Source: an uncultured Oscillospiraceae bacterium
GTDB taxonomy: Bacteria; Bacillota; Clostridia; Oscillospirales; Oscillospiraceae
Reading direction: 5' to 3'
Length of the DNA stretch: 64,000 nucleotides
NCBI GenBank assembly: GCA_910584835.1
Contig: CAJUEG010000005.1
Span: 1 to 64,000, forward strand
In this document: piece after piece, positions 8,372 through 17,237 of the stretch
How positions within the stretch are numbered: position 1 is the stretch's first letter
How the letters are laid out: each line of letters starts with the position of its first letter
Program-made: the position numbers and the translations under genes
The notes under the pieces: generated by a model
Databases searched by the model: none
What the model was told of the DNA's origin: nothing
Seen by the model: only the letters and a program-made list of their open reading frames with translations

Positions 8372-8473
8372 AGGCATGGGCGCCCCTTTGGGGCGGAAAC
8401 GCTTGGCCTTAAGAGGGATGTACGGCGGGACCGCCGCTGGGCTGCGGCGAACTATTGTGGGGGAGGAACCGAT

Positions 8474-11400
8474 ATGAAACACAGGGGAGTGCTGGCCGCG
8501 TTGGCGCTGTGCCTGATGCTGGCGCTGCTGCCGGGAAATGCACGGGCCGCGGAGACGGACAGTAAGTGGGGCGGGATCGTCACATGGAGCTATAACGAGA
8601 GTACAAAGACGCTGACCGTCTCCGGCGCCGGGCCGATGCCGGACGGTCCTCCGCCCTGTGACGACCTGTACGCTGTGCAGGCCCTTGTCATTGACAGCGG
8701 CGTTACAACCATCAGCGCCAAGTCATTTGAGTACTGCTCCAATCTTAAAGAGGTCACGATTCCGGCCAGCGTGGTCTCTATTGGAGACGAGGCGTTCCAG
8801 TCCTGCGGCAAGCTTGCCCAGGTCACTATCCCCGGCGACGGTGTTTCAATTGGGGACAGCGCGTTTGATTACTGCCAGGCGCTGACCAGCGCCGTCTTCT
8901 CCGGCAGCGTCGATTCAATTGGCGACAATGCGTTCAACTACTGCAAAAGCCTTTCCAGCCTCATATTCGAAAACGACGTCGGATCAATTGGGCAAAACGC
9001 GTTTTATAGCTGCGATGCCCTGACCGACATTGTGTTTCAGGGTAAAGTGGGCCCGATTGGGCAGGCTGCGTTTTCCTACTGCAGGGAATTGAACGACATT
9101 GCCTTTTCCAACGATGTTGAGTCCATTGGAAGCGAGGCGTTCAGCTGCTGCAGTAAGCTGACTGACGTTGCAATCAATGGCAGCGTGGGGCGCATTGGGG
9201 AATCGGCGTTTTATGGCTGCGACGCCCTGACCTCGGTCATGATTTCCGGCAACGCGGCCTCCATCGGAAATAATGCGTTTGAGGGCCTGGAAAATCTTAC
9301 GAAGTTTCATGTGGGCGGCACGCTGGGATCAATTGGAACGTATGCGTTTTACGACTGCACCGGGCTGACGGAGTTCCCGGCCGTCGACGGCGGCATGACC
9401 GGCCCTATCGCTATCTATGCGTTCGCGGGCTGCACCGGATTTCACAGAATTATGCTCCCGGAGGGAGTTACCATTATCGGAGCCGCCTCCCTATACAGCT
9501 GCAGCAATCTGACGGCGGTCTGGATACCCGACAGCGTGACAAGGATTGTCGATGGCGCCTTTGATTCGTGGACACTCAAGGACATCTATTACGGCGGGAC
9601 GGAGGAACAGTGGAAGTCCGTCGAGGGATATGATGACGTGCAGAACGACGGCCTCCCGGTGATCCACTATGGCTGCAAACGTGAATTCCCGGAGACCGCC
9701 GCGGGGGACAACGAAACGCTGCGGCGGCTGGTTCAAAACGGGATCGGCGCCGGACTCACTGAGATTGAGCTGACCGGCGACATCGATCTGGGCAGCGCTA
9801 CGCTGCCCATTCAGGACAGGTGCAATCTTGTGCTGGATCTGAAGGGACACCGGATTACCTCCAGCGCCGACCCGGCCATCACGGTTGTGGGAAGTCTCAC
9901 GGTGAAGGACAGCACGGAGAAGAGTTCTCCCGCCGTCGGCCAGGACAACCGCGTGAGCTACGCCTGCGACGGCATCATCAGCAGCACCGGCCTCTCGCGC
10001 GAGGTGATCGATGTGCAGTTCGGCGGCTCCTTTACCCTTCTGGGCGGTACGGTGAGTGGCAACAGCAGTGATATCGCCATCAGGGTCACCGGAGCGCCGA
10101 GCGAGGACTCAAACCCGGACGGCATGGAGACCACGGTAGACATCGACGGCGGTTATGTGGAGGCGGGAGGCCCTGCCATTTCGGTGTCCGGGGTATCTGG
10201 CTATGTGAGGGCAAACGGTGGTGTGATGCTCAGCCGGGGCGCCGCGGTCATTCTCAGCCCGGAGACGTCGGCGGAAAACAACACCCGCATTTCCGTGAGC
10301 GGCGGCACTTTGATCAATAAGAGGACCGGCCAGCTCTCCTGCGGCATCTACCAGCCGCAGAACGGGAGCGTTAGCATTTACTCCGGCAGGATCATCGTCG
10401 AAAACGGCATTGGCGTTCTGGTGCGGGGGGAAGGGAGGCTGAGCGTATGGTGGTACAGATCACAGAAACTGCCGCCCGAGATCACCGCCGGCGGCTCCGG
10501 CACGGGTATCATCGGCAGCTCGGACCTGGAGCTGTCTGCCGGAAAGAAAATCGTGCTGGATCATAAGAGCGGATATCCGCAAAGCGACAGGATGAGTTAC
10601 GAGCTGAGCACCTCCTTAAACTCCTTAGCGCTGGAATTCCAGGCTGAAGCGCTTGCCGCCGACGGATATGAACTGAAACGCGAAGATCGGTTCACAGACC
10701 GGATCAGGTATACCTTTGGCCCTATTGTCACCTACCAGATCACCTTTGACTCCAACGGTGGTACGGCCGTCACACCGGGCACCATGGAGACGGACACCAG
10801 CGGACGGATTGCCCAGCTTCCGGCGGAGCCTGTCCGAGAGGGATATGTGTTCAGGGGCTGGAGCACAGAGAAAGATGATCTCGCGTATAGGGTTGGGACC
10901 GGCAGTCAACTGCGGCGGGATACCACGCTCTACGCACTGTGGACGCCAAACGGGGCCCATATTATCAGCGTTTATTATTGTAATGACAGCGGCGTTGAGT
11001 ACTTCATCGGGTATAGAGTCACCGGCACAGACGGCGTGCTTAGCGACTGGCCCTCCCGGGATACCATTCACGGCCCAATTGTGGGCTGGTTTACCAACCC
11101 TGCCGGCGGCGAGGAGTACAGTGAAGACCATGTTTTTACCGGGGATACCAACGTCTATGGGCATCGGACCCCGGACACGCCCCCGCCCTATGACATCGCC
11201 TTCGATCCAAACGGCGGCAGCGGCAGTGCGGTCACCATAACAACGGACGAAAAGGGAAGACTGGACAGCTGGCCTGCCGAACCCACCCGGGACGGATATG
11301 TCTTTATGGGATGGGGCCGATGGCCAAGCGGCAGCTACCTGGTGGGGCAGAAGGAGACTTTCTTCCGCAGCGAGACCCTCTATGCTCAGTGGATGCAGGA

Positions 11401-13624
11401 GGGCGGCTACGTCATCCGCTTCTCCCTGAACGAGGATGACTCCGATACGGTTTCCGAGACCAGGAATACCAATCTGCAGGGCCGGCTGGACCGGTGGCCG
11501 GACACCCCTCTGCGCGCCGGTACGGACTACATTTTCAGCGGCTGGTACACCAGCTCCTCCGGAGGCTCGCGGCTGAATTTTGACCACCGCTTTTACGGAG
11601 ATACCAGGCTTTACGCCCACTGGATTCAGCGCAGCAGCGCGGGGGCGGGCTATTGTGTCATTACCTTTGACGCAAACGGAGGTACCGGCAGCTCTGTTCT
11701 GATGACGGAGCAAAATGGACGGCTGGCGTTTCTGCCATACAATGATCCTGTCCTTGCCGGGTATACCTTTGCGGGCTGGTTCACCGGAAAGAGCGACGGC
11801 AGTGAAGTGACCACCGCCACCGTTTTTACGGCGGACACCACCGTGTATGCTCATTGGACGGCGAACGGCGACACCCCCGGCCCCGATGATCCCGGGAAGT
11901 TTACCGTCACCTTTGACCCCAACGGCGGCACCGGCGGCGGAAGCATGACCACAGGGGAGGACGGAAAGCTTGCCGCGCTGCCGGGAAATCCGACCCGAGA
12001 GGGCTATGTGTTTGCGGGCTGGTTCACCGGGAAGAGCGACGGCAGTGAGGTGACTACCGCCACTGTCTTTGCGGCGGACACCACCGTGTATGCTCACTGG
12101 ACGGCGAACGGCGACACCCCCGGCCCCGATGATCCCGGGAAGTTTACCGTCACCTTTGACCCCAACGGCGGCACCGGCGGCGGAAGCATGACCACAGGGG
12201 AGGACGGAAAGCTTGCCGCGCTGCCGGGAAATCCGACCCGAGAGGGCTATGTGTTTGCGGGCTGGTTCACCGGGAAGAGCGACGGCAGTGAGGTGACTAC
12301 CGCCACTGTCTTTGCGGCGGACACCACCGTGTATGCTCACTGGACGGCGAACGGCGAGACCCCCGGTCCCGACGATCCCGGAAAGTTTACCGTCATCTTT
12401 GATGCCAACGGCGGCACCGGCGGCGGAAGCATGACTACAGGTACGGACGGAAAGCTCACCGCGCTGCCGGGAAATCCGACCAGAGAGGGCTATGTGTTTG
12501 CGGGCTGGTTCACCGGGAAGAGCGATGGGGGTGAAGTAACCGCCGCCACTGTCTTTACAGCGAACATCACCGTGTACGCTCACTGGACGGCAAACGGCGA
12601 CACCCCCGGCCCCGACGATCCGGGGAAGTTTACCGTCACCTTTGATCCCAACGGCGGCGCCGGCGGCGGAAGCATGACTACAGGTACGGACGGAAAGCTC
12701 GCCGCCCTGCCGGCCAACCCTGTCCGCGGAGGCTATGTCTTTGACGGCTGGTACACCGCCCGGCTTGGCGGCACGAGGATCGGCACCGGCACCGTCTTTA
12801 CGGAGAACACCACCGTCTATGCCCATTGGAACAGGGAAGCGGATGCCGGTATCTATTATCGAATCTATACGCCGTATCGCGCCCCCGGCGGCAGCTTCTA
12901 TGTGAGCCATGCCACCGCAGCAGCGGGTACCCGTGTCACCATCGAGCTCAGTCCCTGGAGCGGTTACGAGCTGGATTGGTTGCTGGTAACCGACCTTGTT
13001 ACCGGGCAGGATATGCGCCTGACCTGGCACAACAGCAATGAATACAGCTTTATCATGCCTGCCGGCGACGTGGAGGTGGGAATCACCTTTGCGGTCAGGT
13101 ATACCGGCGGTTTCAATGGCACCGATGGTTCTTATAGTGTTCCGAATTCTGTCCCAACAAGTACAAAGCCCATCCGATGGTATTATAGCAACGGTGCCAT
13201 CTACCACGTCACAGACGGTCTTGTTCCTGCCGATGCCTTGCTTACCAGGGATATGCTCATCTCAATTCTCTACAACCTGGACAGCGCCAGCACAGGTAAG
13301 CCGGAATCCTGGGCCATCGATCATTCCATTGTCCCCGACGTCTACGAGAGCTTGCTCTGGGGTGTTGATAAGCCGGTAAGCCGTGAACAGGCCGTAGTGA
13401 TTCTCTTTAGCTACGCGCAGTATAAAAACTACAGCACCTTTGAGCGGGCGGACCTTACCGGTTATGCCGACTACGGTCTGATTCGGCCCATAGCGCGGCC
13501 TGCCATGTCCTGGGCCCGGGCCGCCGGACTGATAGCAGGAACCTCTGCCGGTACGCTCTCGCCCCGGAACAACCTGACATGCGGACAGGCAAGCATTATT
13601 CTTTCGCGTTTTACAGGCAAATGA
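8474..13624 (+). CDS. Giant surface protein: BspA leucine-rich repeats, InlB-type repeats, SLH-like end
   Basis: 1,716 residues with a signal peptide (1-26, cleavage after N-A-R-A). Residues 65-375 are BspA-type leucine-rich repeats (S-I-G-x-x-A-F units), 420-700 look like a beta-helix, and 754-1452 hold nine InlB B-type repeats (F-D-P-N-G-G then G-Y-x-F-x-G-W, ending Y-A-H-W). A beta-rich segment follows (about 1453-1560), and 1575-1716 resemble S-layer homology units that bind cell-wall polymers. Such proteins act in adhesion at the cell surface. Four InlB repeats are nearly identical in DNA, a sign of recent duplication. It has its own consensus promoter; a shared terminator follows. Confidence 0.88.
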   Translation: MKHRGVLAALALCLMLALLPGNARAAETDSKWGGIVTWSYNESTKTLTVSGAGPMPDGPPPCDDLYAVQALVIDSGVTTISAKSFEYCSNLKEVTIPASVVSIGDEAFQSCGKLAQVTIPGDGVSIGDSAFDYCQALTSAVFSGSVDSIGDNAFNYCKSLSSLIFENDVGSIGQNAFYSCDALTDIVFQGKVGPIGQAAFSYCRELNDIAFSNDVESIGSEAFSCCSKLTDVAINGSVGRIGESAFYGCDALTSVMISGNAASIGNNAFEGLENLTKFHVGGTLGSIGTYAFYDCTGLTEFPAVDGGMTGPIAIYAFAGCTGFHRIMLPEGVTIIGAASLYSCSNLTAVWIPDSVTRIVDGAFDSWTLKDIYYGGTEEQWKSVEGYDDVQNDGLPVIHYGCKREFPETAAGDNETLRRLVQNGIGAGLTEIELTGDIDLGSATLPIQDRCNLVLDLKGHRITSSADPAITVVGSLTVKDSTEKSSPAVGQDNRVSYACDGIISSTGLSREVIDVQFGGSFTLLGGTVSGNSSDIAIRVTGAPSEDSNPDGMETTVDIDGGYVEAGGPAISVSGVSGYVRANGGVMLSRGAAVILSPETSAENNTRISVSGGTLINKRTGQLSCGIYQPQNGSVSIYSGRIIVENGIGVLVRGEGRLSVWWYRSQKLPPEITAGGSGTGIIGSSDLELSAGKKIVLDHKSGYPQSDRMSYELSTSLNSLALEFQAEALAADGYELKREDRFTDRIRYTFGPIVTYQITFDSNGGTAVTPGTMETDTSGRIAQLPAEPVREGYVFRGWSTEKDDLAYRVGTGSQLRRDTTLYALWTPNGAHIISVYYCNDSGVEYFIGYRVTGTDGVLSDWPSRDTIHGPIVGWFTNPAGGEEYSEDHVFTGDTNVYGHRTPDTPPPYDIAFDPNGGSGSAVTITTDEKGRLDSWPAEPTRDGYVFMGWGRWPSGSYLVGQKETFFRSETLYAQWMQEGGYVIRFSLNEDDSDTVSETRNTNLQGRLDRWPDTPLRAGTDYIFSGWYTSSSGGSRLNFDHRFYGDTRLYAHWIQRSSAGAGYCVITFDANGGTGSSVLMTEQNGRLAFLPYNDPVLAGYTFAGWFTGKSDGSEVTTATVFTADTTVYAHWTANGDTPGPDDPGKFTVTFDPNGGTGGGSMTTGEDGKLAALPGNPTREGYVFAGWFTGKSDGSEVTTATVFAADTTVYAHWTANGDTPGPDDPGKFTVTFDPNGGTGGGSMTTGEDGKLAALPGNPTREGYVFAGWFTGKSDGSEVTTATVFAADTTVYAHWTANGETPGPDDPGKFTVIFDANGGTGGGSMTTGTDGKLTALPGNPTREGYVFAGWFTGKSDGGEVTAATVFTANITVYAHWTANGDTPGPDDPGKFTVTFDPNGGAGGGSMTTGTDGKLAALPANPVRGGYVFDGWYTARLGGTRIGTGTVFTENTTVYAHWNREADAGIYYRIYTPYRAPGGSFYVSHATAAAGTRVTIELSPWSGYELDWLLVTDLVTGQDMRLTWHNSNEYSFIMPAGDVEVGITFAVRYTGGFNGTDGSYSVPNSVPTSTKPIRWYYSNGAIYHVTDGLVPADALLTRDMLISILYNLDSASTGKPESWAIDHSIVPDVYESLLWGVDKPVSREQAVVILFSYAQYKNYSTFERADLTGYADYGLIRPIARPAMSWARAAGLIAGTSAGTLSPRNNLTCGQASIILSRFTGK
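11867..12838. repeat. Near-identical 243-bp tandem repeats
   Basis: Units at 11867-12109, 12110-12352, 12353-12595 and 12596-12838 each code an 81-residue InlB-type repeat with a G-D-T-P-G-P-D-D-P-G linker. The first two are almost base-for-base identical, so copy number probably varies between strains. Confidence 0.85.
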
Positions 13625-13744
13625 GGGATAATCGCGGCAGAGGATTATGCGGTTACGTTTCGGTTCCTGCATGACGGATAATATCCGGCAAAAACAGGGA
13701 CAGATGATGCGTAAAAACTTCTTAAAAAGAGGTTCGCTGCGGGG

Positions 13745-13784
13745 AAAAGCCCCCGCCCGGGTTCATCCTGGGCGGGGGCTTTTA
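13745..13784. terminator. Bidirectional terminator
   Basis: GCCCCCGCCC pairs with GGGCGGGGGC, flanked by A and T runs. It serves both the surface protein (plus) and sigK (minus), which converge here. Confidence 0.85.
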
Positions 13785-13839
13785 TAGCGGAAAATTGTGG
13801 TTCAATGTCCCGGCCGGCAATGGGCCGGGGCGCTTGATG

Positions 13840-14196
13840 TCAAGGCTTTTCATATTCGACCCGCAGCTTTTCCAAGGCTTTTTTTTCGATGCGGGACACA
13901 TAGCTTCGGGAAATCCCACACAGCGATGCGATTTCTCGCTGGGTGAGGGGAGGCTGGCCGCCCAGACCGTAGCGCAGGCGAATAATTTGGGCTTCCCGCC
14001 CGGTGAGGCAGGCGCTTACGCACCGGCGTACCTTGGCGCAGGCGTCCCGCAGGTCCAGCTCCTCCAGCATGTTGTCGTCCACCCGCACCACGTCGATGAG
14101 AGAGAGGGAGCCGTTTTCTGTTTCACTATCCAGCGAGTCGGAGAGAGACAGCTCACCCTGGAGCTTGCGCTGAGAGCGAAAATACATCAGTATCTC
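13840..14196 (-). CDS. sigK: Sigma-K, C-terminal part (split by the ICE)
   Basis: 118 codons from GAG at 14196 to TGA at 13840, without a start of its own in the integrated state. It carries sigma region 3 remnants and region 4, including the helix-turn-helix T-Q-R-E-I-A-S-L-C-G-I-S-R-S-Y-V-S-R-I-E-K. The first residues E-I-L-M-Y-F-R-S-Q-R-K match the segment after C-I-E-N in sigma-K proteins. The missing N-terminal 111 codons lie 45 kb to the right. After excision the joined gene would code 229 residues, close to the 241 of B. subtilis sigma-K, the mother-cell factor for late coat and exosporium genes. B. subtilis (skin) and some Clostridioides strains have insertions at the same part of this gene. 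Confidence 0.95.
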   Translation of the reverse strand, partial: EILMYFRSQRKLQGELSLSDSLDSETENGSLSLIDVVRVDDNMLEELDLRDACAKVRRCVSACLTGREAQIIRLRYGLGGQPPLTQREIASLCGISRSYVSRIEKKALEKLRVEYEKP

Positions 14197-15964
14197 ATTT
14201 GCTATTCACTTCTAACGGCTCTATATCGCCCCTTTCTGCCGATTTTTCAAAATTTTCGGTATTTTTACACGATGTTACAGCGTTCCCCATGCCAACGGGG
14301 ATTTCCGGGAACTCAAACGCATACTCTGAGCCAAACAGGATGATGTGGGCTTGTGTCCCGTCCCATACGATCTCCTTGACGAAGGTGCGGATAGCCGCGC
14401 GTTTCTGTTCTATCGTCATTCCGTCTACGCTGTCTTTAAAGGAGGCAAGGAGCTGTGCCAGCAGATCATACTCAATATCGGCCAAGGTATGGCTGGCGGT
14501 CAGTTCTTTGAGTTCGTCCAAATGCCGCTTTAAGGTTTCACCTTTGTCGTGGAGTTCATCGATCTGTTTTACAATGTAGGCTTCTGCGGAGGTGCCGGAC
14601 GCTTTGCTTAACGTAGATACCAGCCCTTTGATCTCGTCCTCGTTGGCGGTGATATCAGCTTCAATTTTGGCAAGCTGCTCGTCATAGCTCTGGCGATTAC
14701 CTGTCAGCACCTTTTTACTGTGTTCAAGCTGCTGAAGGAAGTCGGAACCGTCCTCGCTCAATAACTTTAGCTGTTCTATGACGTTCGCGTCCATAATATT
14801 GCCGTTGCAATTCTTGATATTGCACACATGGCCCCGGCTCCGTTCTTTCATGGAACACAGATAGGTATAAATCGTTTCCCCTTTGGCGTTCAGCCGCTGG
14901 GAGGCTTTGGGGCGCATAAAATCGCCGCAGTTGCCGCAGATCAAGAGGCCGGAGAGCAGGGCAACATTGCTTCTGGGCTTGCGATAGCTCTTTGACCTGT
15001 TTTGTTCCAAAAGCTGCTGAACCTTTACCCAGGCTTTGCCGTCGATGGTTCCTGGGTGCTTTCCCACTGATACGATCCATTCGTCCATGGGCTTGACCTG
15101 GTTGGCCTTGCCTTGTTGCTGTAAGGTACGGTTGTAGGCCATAATGCCATGTATGCCGTCAAAATCGCTTTTCTCGGAAAACAGGTCTACGTTGTTTTCC
15201 GTCAGGTATTGATAGGCGGCATCATCCGCAATCAGATAGACGGGGTTGGAGAGGATATTTTTGAGGGCAAAGCGCGTAAAGTCTTTCCCATTTTTGGTTG
15301 TGAATCCATTTTGCAATAGAAAGGTTTCTGTTTTGGTCAAAGAGTTGGTTTCCAGGAACTTTTCAAAGATCAGCTTTATCATGCTGATTTCTTCTGGGAT
15401 GGGCTTCAGCTTACAGGCTTTACGGGTTTTGCCATCTATCGTTACGTGGGAAATACTTTCCGAGGCATAGCCGGTAGGGGTCACGCCGCCCAGCCAGCGC
15501 CCGGTTTTAGACAGCTCGTGCATATTATCCCGGATACGCTCGGCTATGGTTTCCCGTTCCAACTGGGAAAAGACCGAGGAAATATACATCATGGCCCGGC
15601 CCATGGGGGAGGACGTGTCGAACTGCTCTTTGATGGAGATGAAGTCGATTTTCATTTGATTGAACTGCTCAATCAATTTTGCAAAGTCTCCAATATTGCG
15701 GCTGATCCGATCCAAGCGGTAGACTACGATGGCCCGAAAGCTATGCTCCTGGGCATCGGCCATCATCTTCTTAAACTTTGGGCGTTCCAGGGAACCCCCA
15801 GAGAAACCTTCATCTTCATAGACCAAGGCATCATCGGCGGCGGAGTTTCCAAACTGCATACGGATGTACTGCTTGCACATTTCAATTTGGTTTTCAATGC
15901 TTTCTCCTTTCCCTGTAAATTTGGATTTGCGGGAGTAGATCACGAATTGTCCGTCGTTTTTCAT
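14195..15964 (-). CDS. Large serine recombinase of the sigK element
   Basis: 589 residues from the ATG at 15964 with GAGGTG 6 nt upstream; a GTG three codons earlier is possible. The resolvase domain (about 8-150) has the catalytic serine in V-I-Y-S-R-K-S and the L-D-R-I-S-R-N motif. A Recombinase domain, a zinc ribbon (C-G-N-C-G-D, later cysteines near 375-395) and a coiled coil (about 410-500) follow. This is the SpoIVCA/CisA layout, the family that excises skin in Bacillus. The gene runs to the element edge: its last codons lie in the inverted repeat and the TGA stop is completed by host sigK bases. It should catalyse excision and integration. Unlike spoIVCA, the promoters in front look vegetative. 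Confidence 0.95.
   Translation of the reverse strand: MKNDGQFVIYSRKSKFTGKGESIENQIEMCKQYIRMQFGNSAADDALVYEDEGFSGGSLERPKFKKMMADAQEHSFRAIVVYRLDRISRNIGDFAKLIEQFNQMKIDFISIKEQFDTSSPMGRAMMYISSVFSQLERETIAERIRDNMHELSKTGRWLGGVTPTGYASESISHVTIDGKTRKACKLKPIPEEISMIKLIFEKFLETNSLTKTETFLLQNGFTTKNGKDFTRFALKNILSNPVYLIADDAAYQYLTENNVDLFSEKSDFDGIHGIMAYNRTLQQQGKANQVKPMDEWIVSVGKHPGTIDGKAWVKVQQLLEQNRSKSYRKPRSNVALLSGLLICGNCGDFMRPKASQRLNAKGETIYTYLCSMKERSRGHVCNIKNCNGNIMDANVIEQLKLLSEDGSDFLQQLEHSKKVLTGNRQSYDEQLAKIEADITANEDEIKGLVSTLSKASGTSAEAYIVKQIDELHDKGETLKRHLDELKELTASHTLADIEYDLLAQLLASFKDSVDGMTIEQKRAAIRTFVKEIVWDGTQAHIILFGSEYAFEFPEIPVGMGNAVTSCKNTENFEKSAERGDIEPLEVNSK
14197..14200. other. Attachment-site core, left end
   Basis: ATTT on the plus strand (AAAT in sigK orientation), identical to 59550-59553. 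Only these four bases are repeated at the junctions. The T of this core plus the next two sigK bases form the recombinase stop codon. Confidence 0.85.
14202..14220. repeat. Terminal inverted repeat, left
   Basis: CTATTCACTTCTAACGGCT. Its inverted partner at the right end differs only in the central three bases (TCT versus CGC). After circularisation the two flank the core symmetrically, as expected of a serine-recombinase attP site. Confidence 0.85.
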
Positions 15965-15998
15965 TTGCGTCACCTCATTATGTTATATATTTTGAAGT

Positions 15999-16027
15999 AT
16001 TATATCATAGCGTCTACAATCCATCAA
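15999..16027 (-). promoter_or_regulatory. Sigma-A-type promoter of the recombinase
   Basis: On the minus strand, TTGATG (16022-16027), 17 bp, TATAAT (15999-16004), 35 bp before the start codon. I see no good sigma-E match here. Confidence 0.6.
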
Positions 16028-16095
16028 TGGGAAGGGGAGAGTTTGTCAAGAGTTTTGATAGAGATATTTCAACAAATTTCCCATATTTCAATAAT

Positions 16096-16124
16096 ATTAT
16101 AACATTTTTCAGCAAGATATGCAA
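16096..16124 (-). promoter_or_regulatory. Second sigma-A-type promoter towards the recombinase
   Basis: On the minus strand, TTGCAT (16119-16124), 17 bp, TATAAT (16096-16101). Its -35 abuts the hairpin in front of the rep gene. Confidence 0.45.
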
Positions 16125-16154
16125 AAAACGCGATGTGAACCATCGCGTTTTTTT
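16123..16154. terminator. Perfect hairpin with T-run just before rep
   Basis: AAAAAACGCGATG pairs with CATCGCGTTTTTT around TGAAC. The T-run ends only 10 nt before the rep ribosome binding site, so transcripts from the left must pass it. It could insulate the ICE operon or act as an attenuator; the A-run also makes it a terminator on the minus strand. Confidence 0.75.
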
Positions 16155-16178
16155 CTTACCCCAAAGGAGGGCCTGCCT

Positions 16179-17123
16179 ATGCCGGAAGTCACTATATCCG
16201 ATTATTTTTACGGCGCTGAATCAGAAGAATTTATCTATTTCAAAATTCCCCGCCTGCTGATCACGGACGAGAAATTCAAGCACGTTTCCACAGACGCCAA
16301 ACTTCTTTATGGTATGCTGCTGGACCGCATGGGCCTGTCCGCGAAAAACAACTGGTACGACGACTGCGGGCGCGTCTATATCTACTACACCGTAGACGAG
16401 ATATGCGAGGATATGTGCTGCGGACGGGACAAGGCCATGAAGCTGCTGGCCGAGCTGGACAAGAAGAAAGGGATCGGTTTGGTGGAGCGTGTCAAGCAGG
16501 GCCAGGGCCGCCCCACCAAGCTCTATGTCAAGCGGTTCACCACCCGGACAGCGCCCTCGAAACCCGTGGCTTCCCCTCCAGATAATTTCACGCCCTGCCC
16601 AGACGTCGAAAAAAACCACCCCAAGACGTCGGAAAAATCGACCTCAAGACGTCGGAAAAAACCACCTCAAGAGGTCGAAAAAACCGACCCTAATCATACT
16701 GAGGGAAATCAGCCTGACTTTAACCACCTTGATTCATCCATCCCTCCCCCCAAGCCCCCCGGCGCTGTCATGGGGATGGATCGATACGAATTGAGGGAGG
16801 AAGTCAAAGTAAATATTGATTTTGAAGGCCTACAGCGGGCCCACCCCTATGACGATGTGGAGAGCCTTTTGGAGTTGGTAGTGGACGTGCTGGGCAGCAC
16901 CGCCCCCACCCTGCGGATTGCTGGCGAAGCATTGCCAGCGGGCACAGTGAAGCAGCGGTTCCGAAAGCTGGACAGCACCCACATTGAGTACATCATTGAG
17001 GCCATGAGCCAGACCACCACAAAAATAAACAATATCCGGGCCTATCTTCTCACGGCGCTTTACAACGCGCCGGTGACGATGGGCCCTTACTATTCCGCCG
17101 CCGTGCGGCATGACTTTGGCTGA
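16179..17123 (+). CDS. RepA-like replication initiator
   Basis: 315 residues from the ATG at 16179 behind AAAGGAGG. Residues 1-130 match the RepA N-terminal winged-helix domain of Firmicutes plasmids and Tn1549-type ICEs (F-I-Y-F-K-I-P-R-L-L, then the T-D-A-K-L-L-Y-G-M-L-L-D-R helix). A charged, Pro/Ser-rich linker (about 135-215) and a C-terminal alpha-helical region (225-315) follow, the latter like the DUF6017 end of these initiators. It probably lets the excised circle replicate. It is the first plus-strand gene of the element, with a hairpin in front and two palindromic repeat copies behind it. Confidence 0.88.
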   Translation: MPEVTISDYFYGAESEEFIYFKIPRLLITDEKFKHVSTDAKLLYGMLLDRMGLSAKNNWYDDCGRVYIYYTVDEICEDMCCGRDKAMKLLAELDKKKGIGLVERVKQGQGRPTKLYVKRFTTRTAPSKPVASPPDNFTPCPDVEKNHPKTSEKSTSRRRKKPPQEVEKTDPNHTEGNQPDFNHLDSSIPPPKPPGAVMGMDRYELREEVKVNIDFEGLQRAHPYDDVESLLELVVDVLGSTAPTLRIAGEALPAGTVKQRFRKLDSTHIEYIIEAMSQTTTKINNIRAYLLTALYNAPVTMGPYYSAAVRHDFG

Positions 17124-17129
17124 AATAAA

Positions 17130-17142
17130 TCTCACCATGAGA
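17130..17142. repeat. ICE palindrome, copy 1
   Basis: TCTCACCATGAGA, six bases after the rep stop. Flanked by AAATAAA on the left and CACATTT on the right, the commonest arrangement in this family of dispersed sites. Confidence 0.85.
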
Positions 17143-17184
17143 CACATTTGCAGCCATAAGACCAACTTTGTGTTAAGAATTGTG

Positions 17185-17197
17185 TTTCACCATGAGA
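17185..17197. repeat. ICE palindrome, copy 2
   Basis: TTTCACCATGAGA, 40 bp upstream of the parB start. Its left arm TGTTTCAC equals one half of the classical parS sequence. Confidence 0.85.
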
Positions 17198-17237
17198 CAC
17201 GATTTTTAGCAAATAAATCAAAAATGGAGGTAATTCA

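Noticed and set aside
8372..8473. A riboswitch, such as cyclic-di-GMP type, in the surface-protein leader
   Set aside because: GC-rich stems are present but the conserved aptamer bases are not.
10625..13207. Very long minus-strand open frame opposite the InlB-repeat surface gene
   Set aside because: It is the mirror of a repetitive, GC-rich plus-strand gene; its product is low-complexity, with no ribosome site or recognisable domain.
13840..14196. sigK C-terminal part as a decayed pseudogene
   Set aside because: The frame, helix-turn-helix and stop are intact and the junction restores the full gene exactly, so it is a split functional gene.
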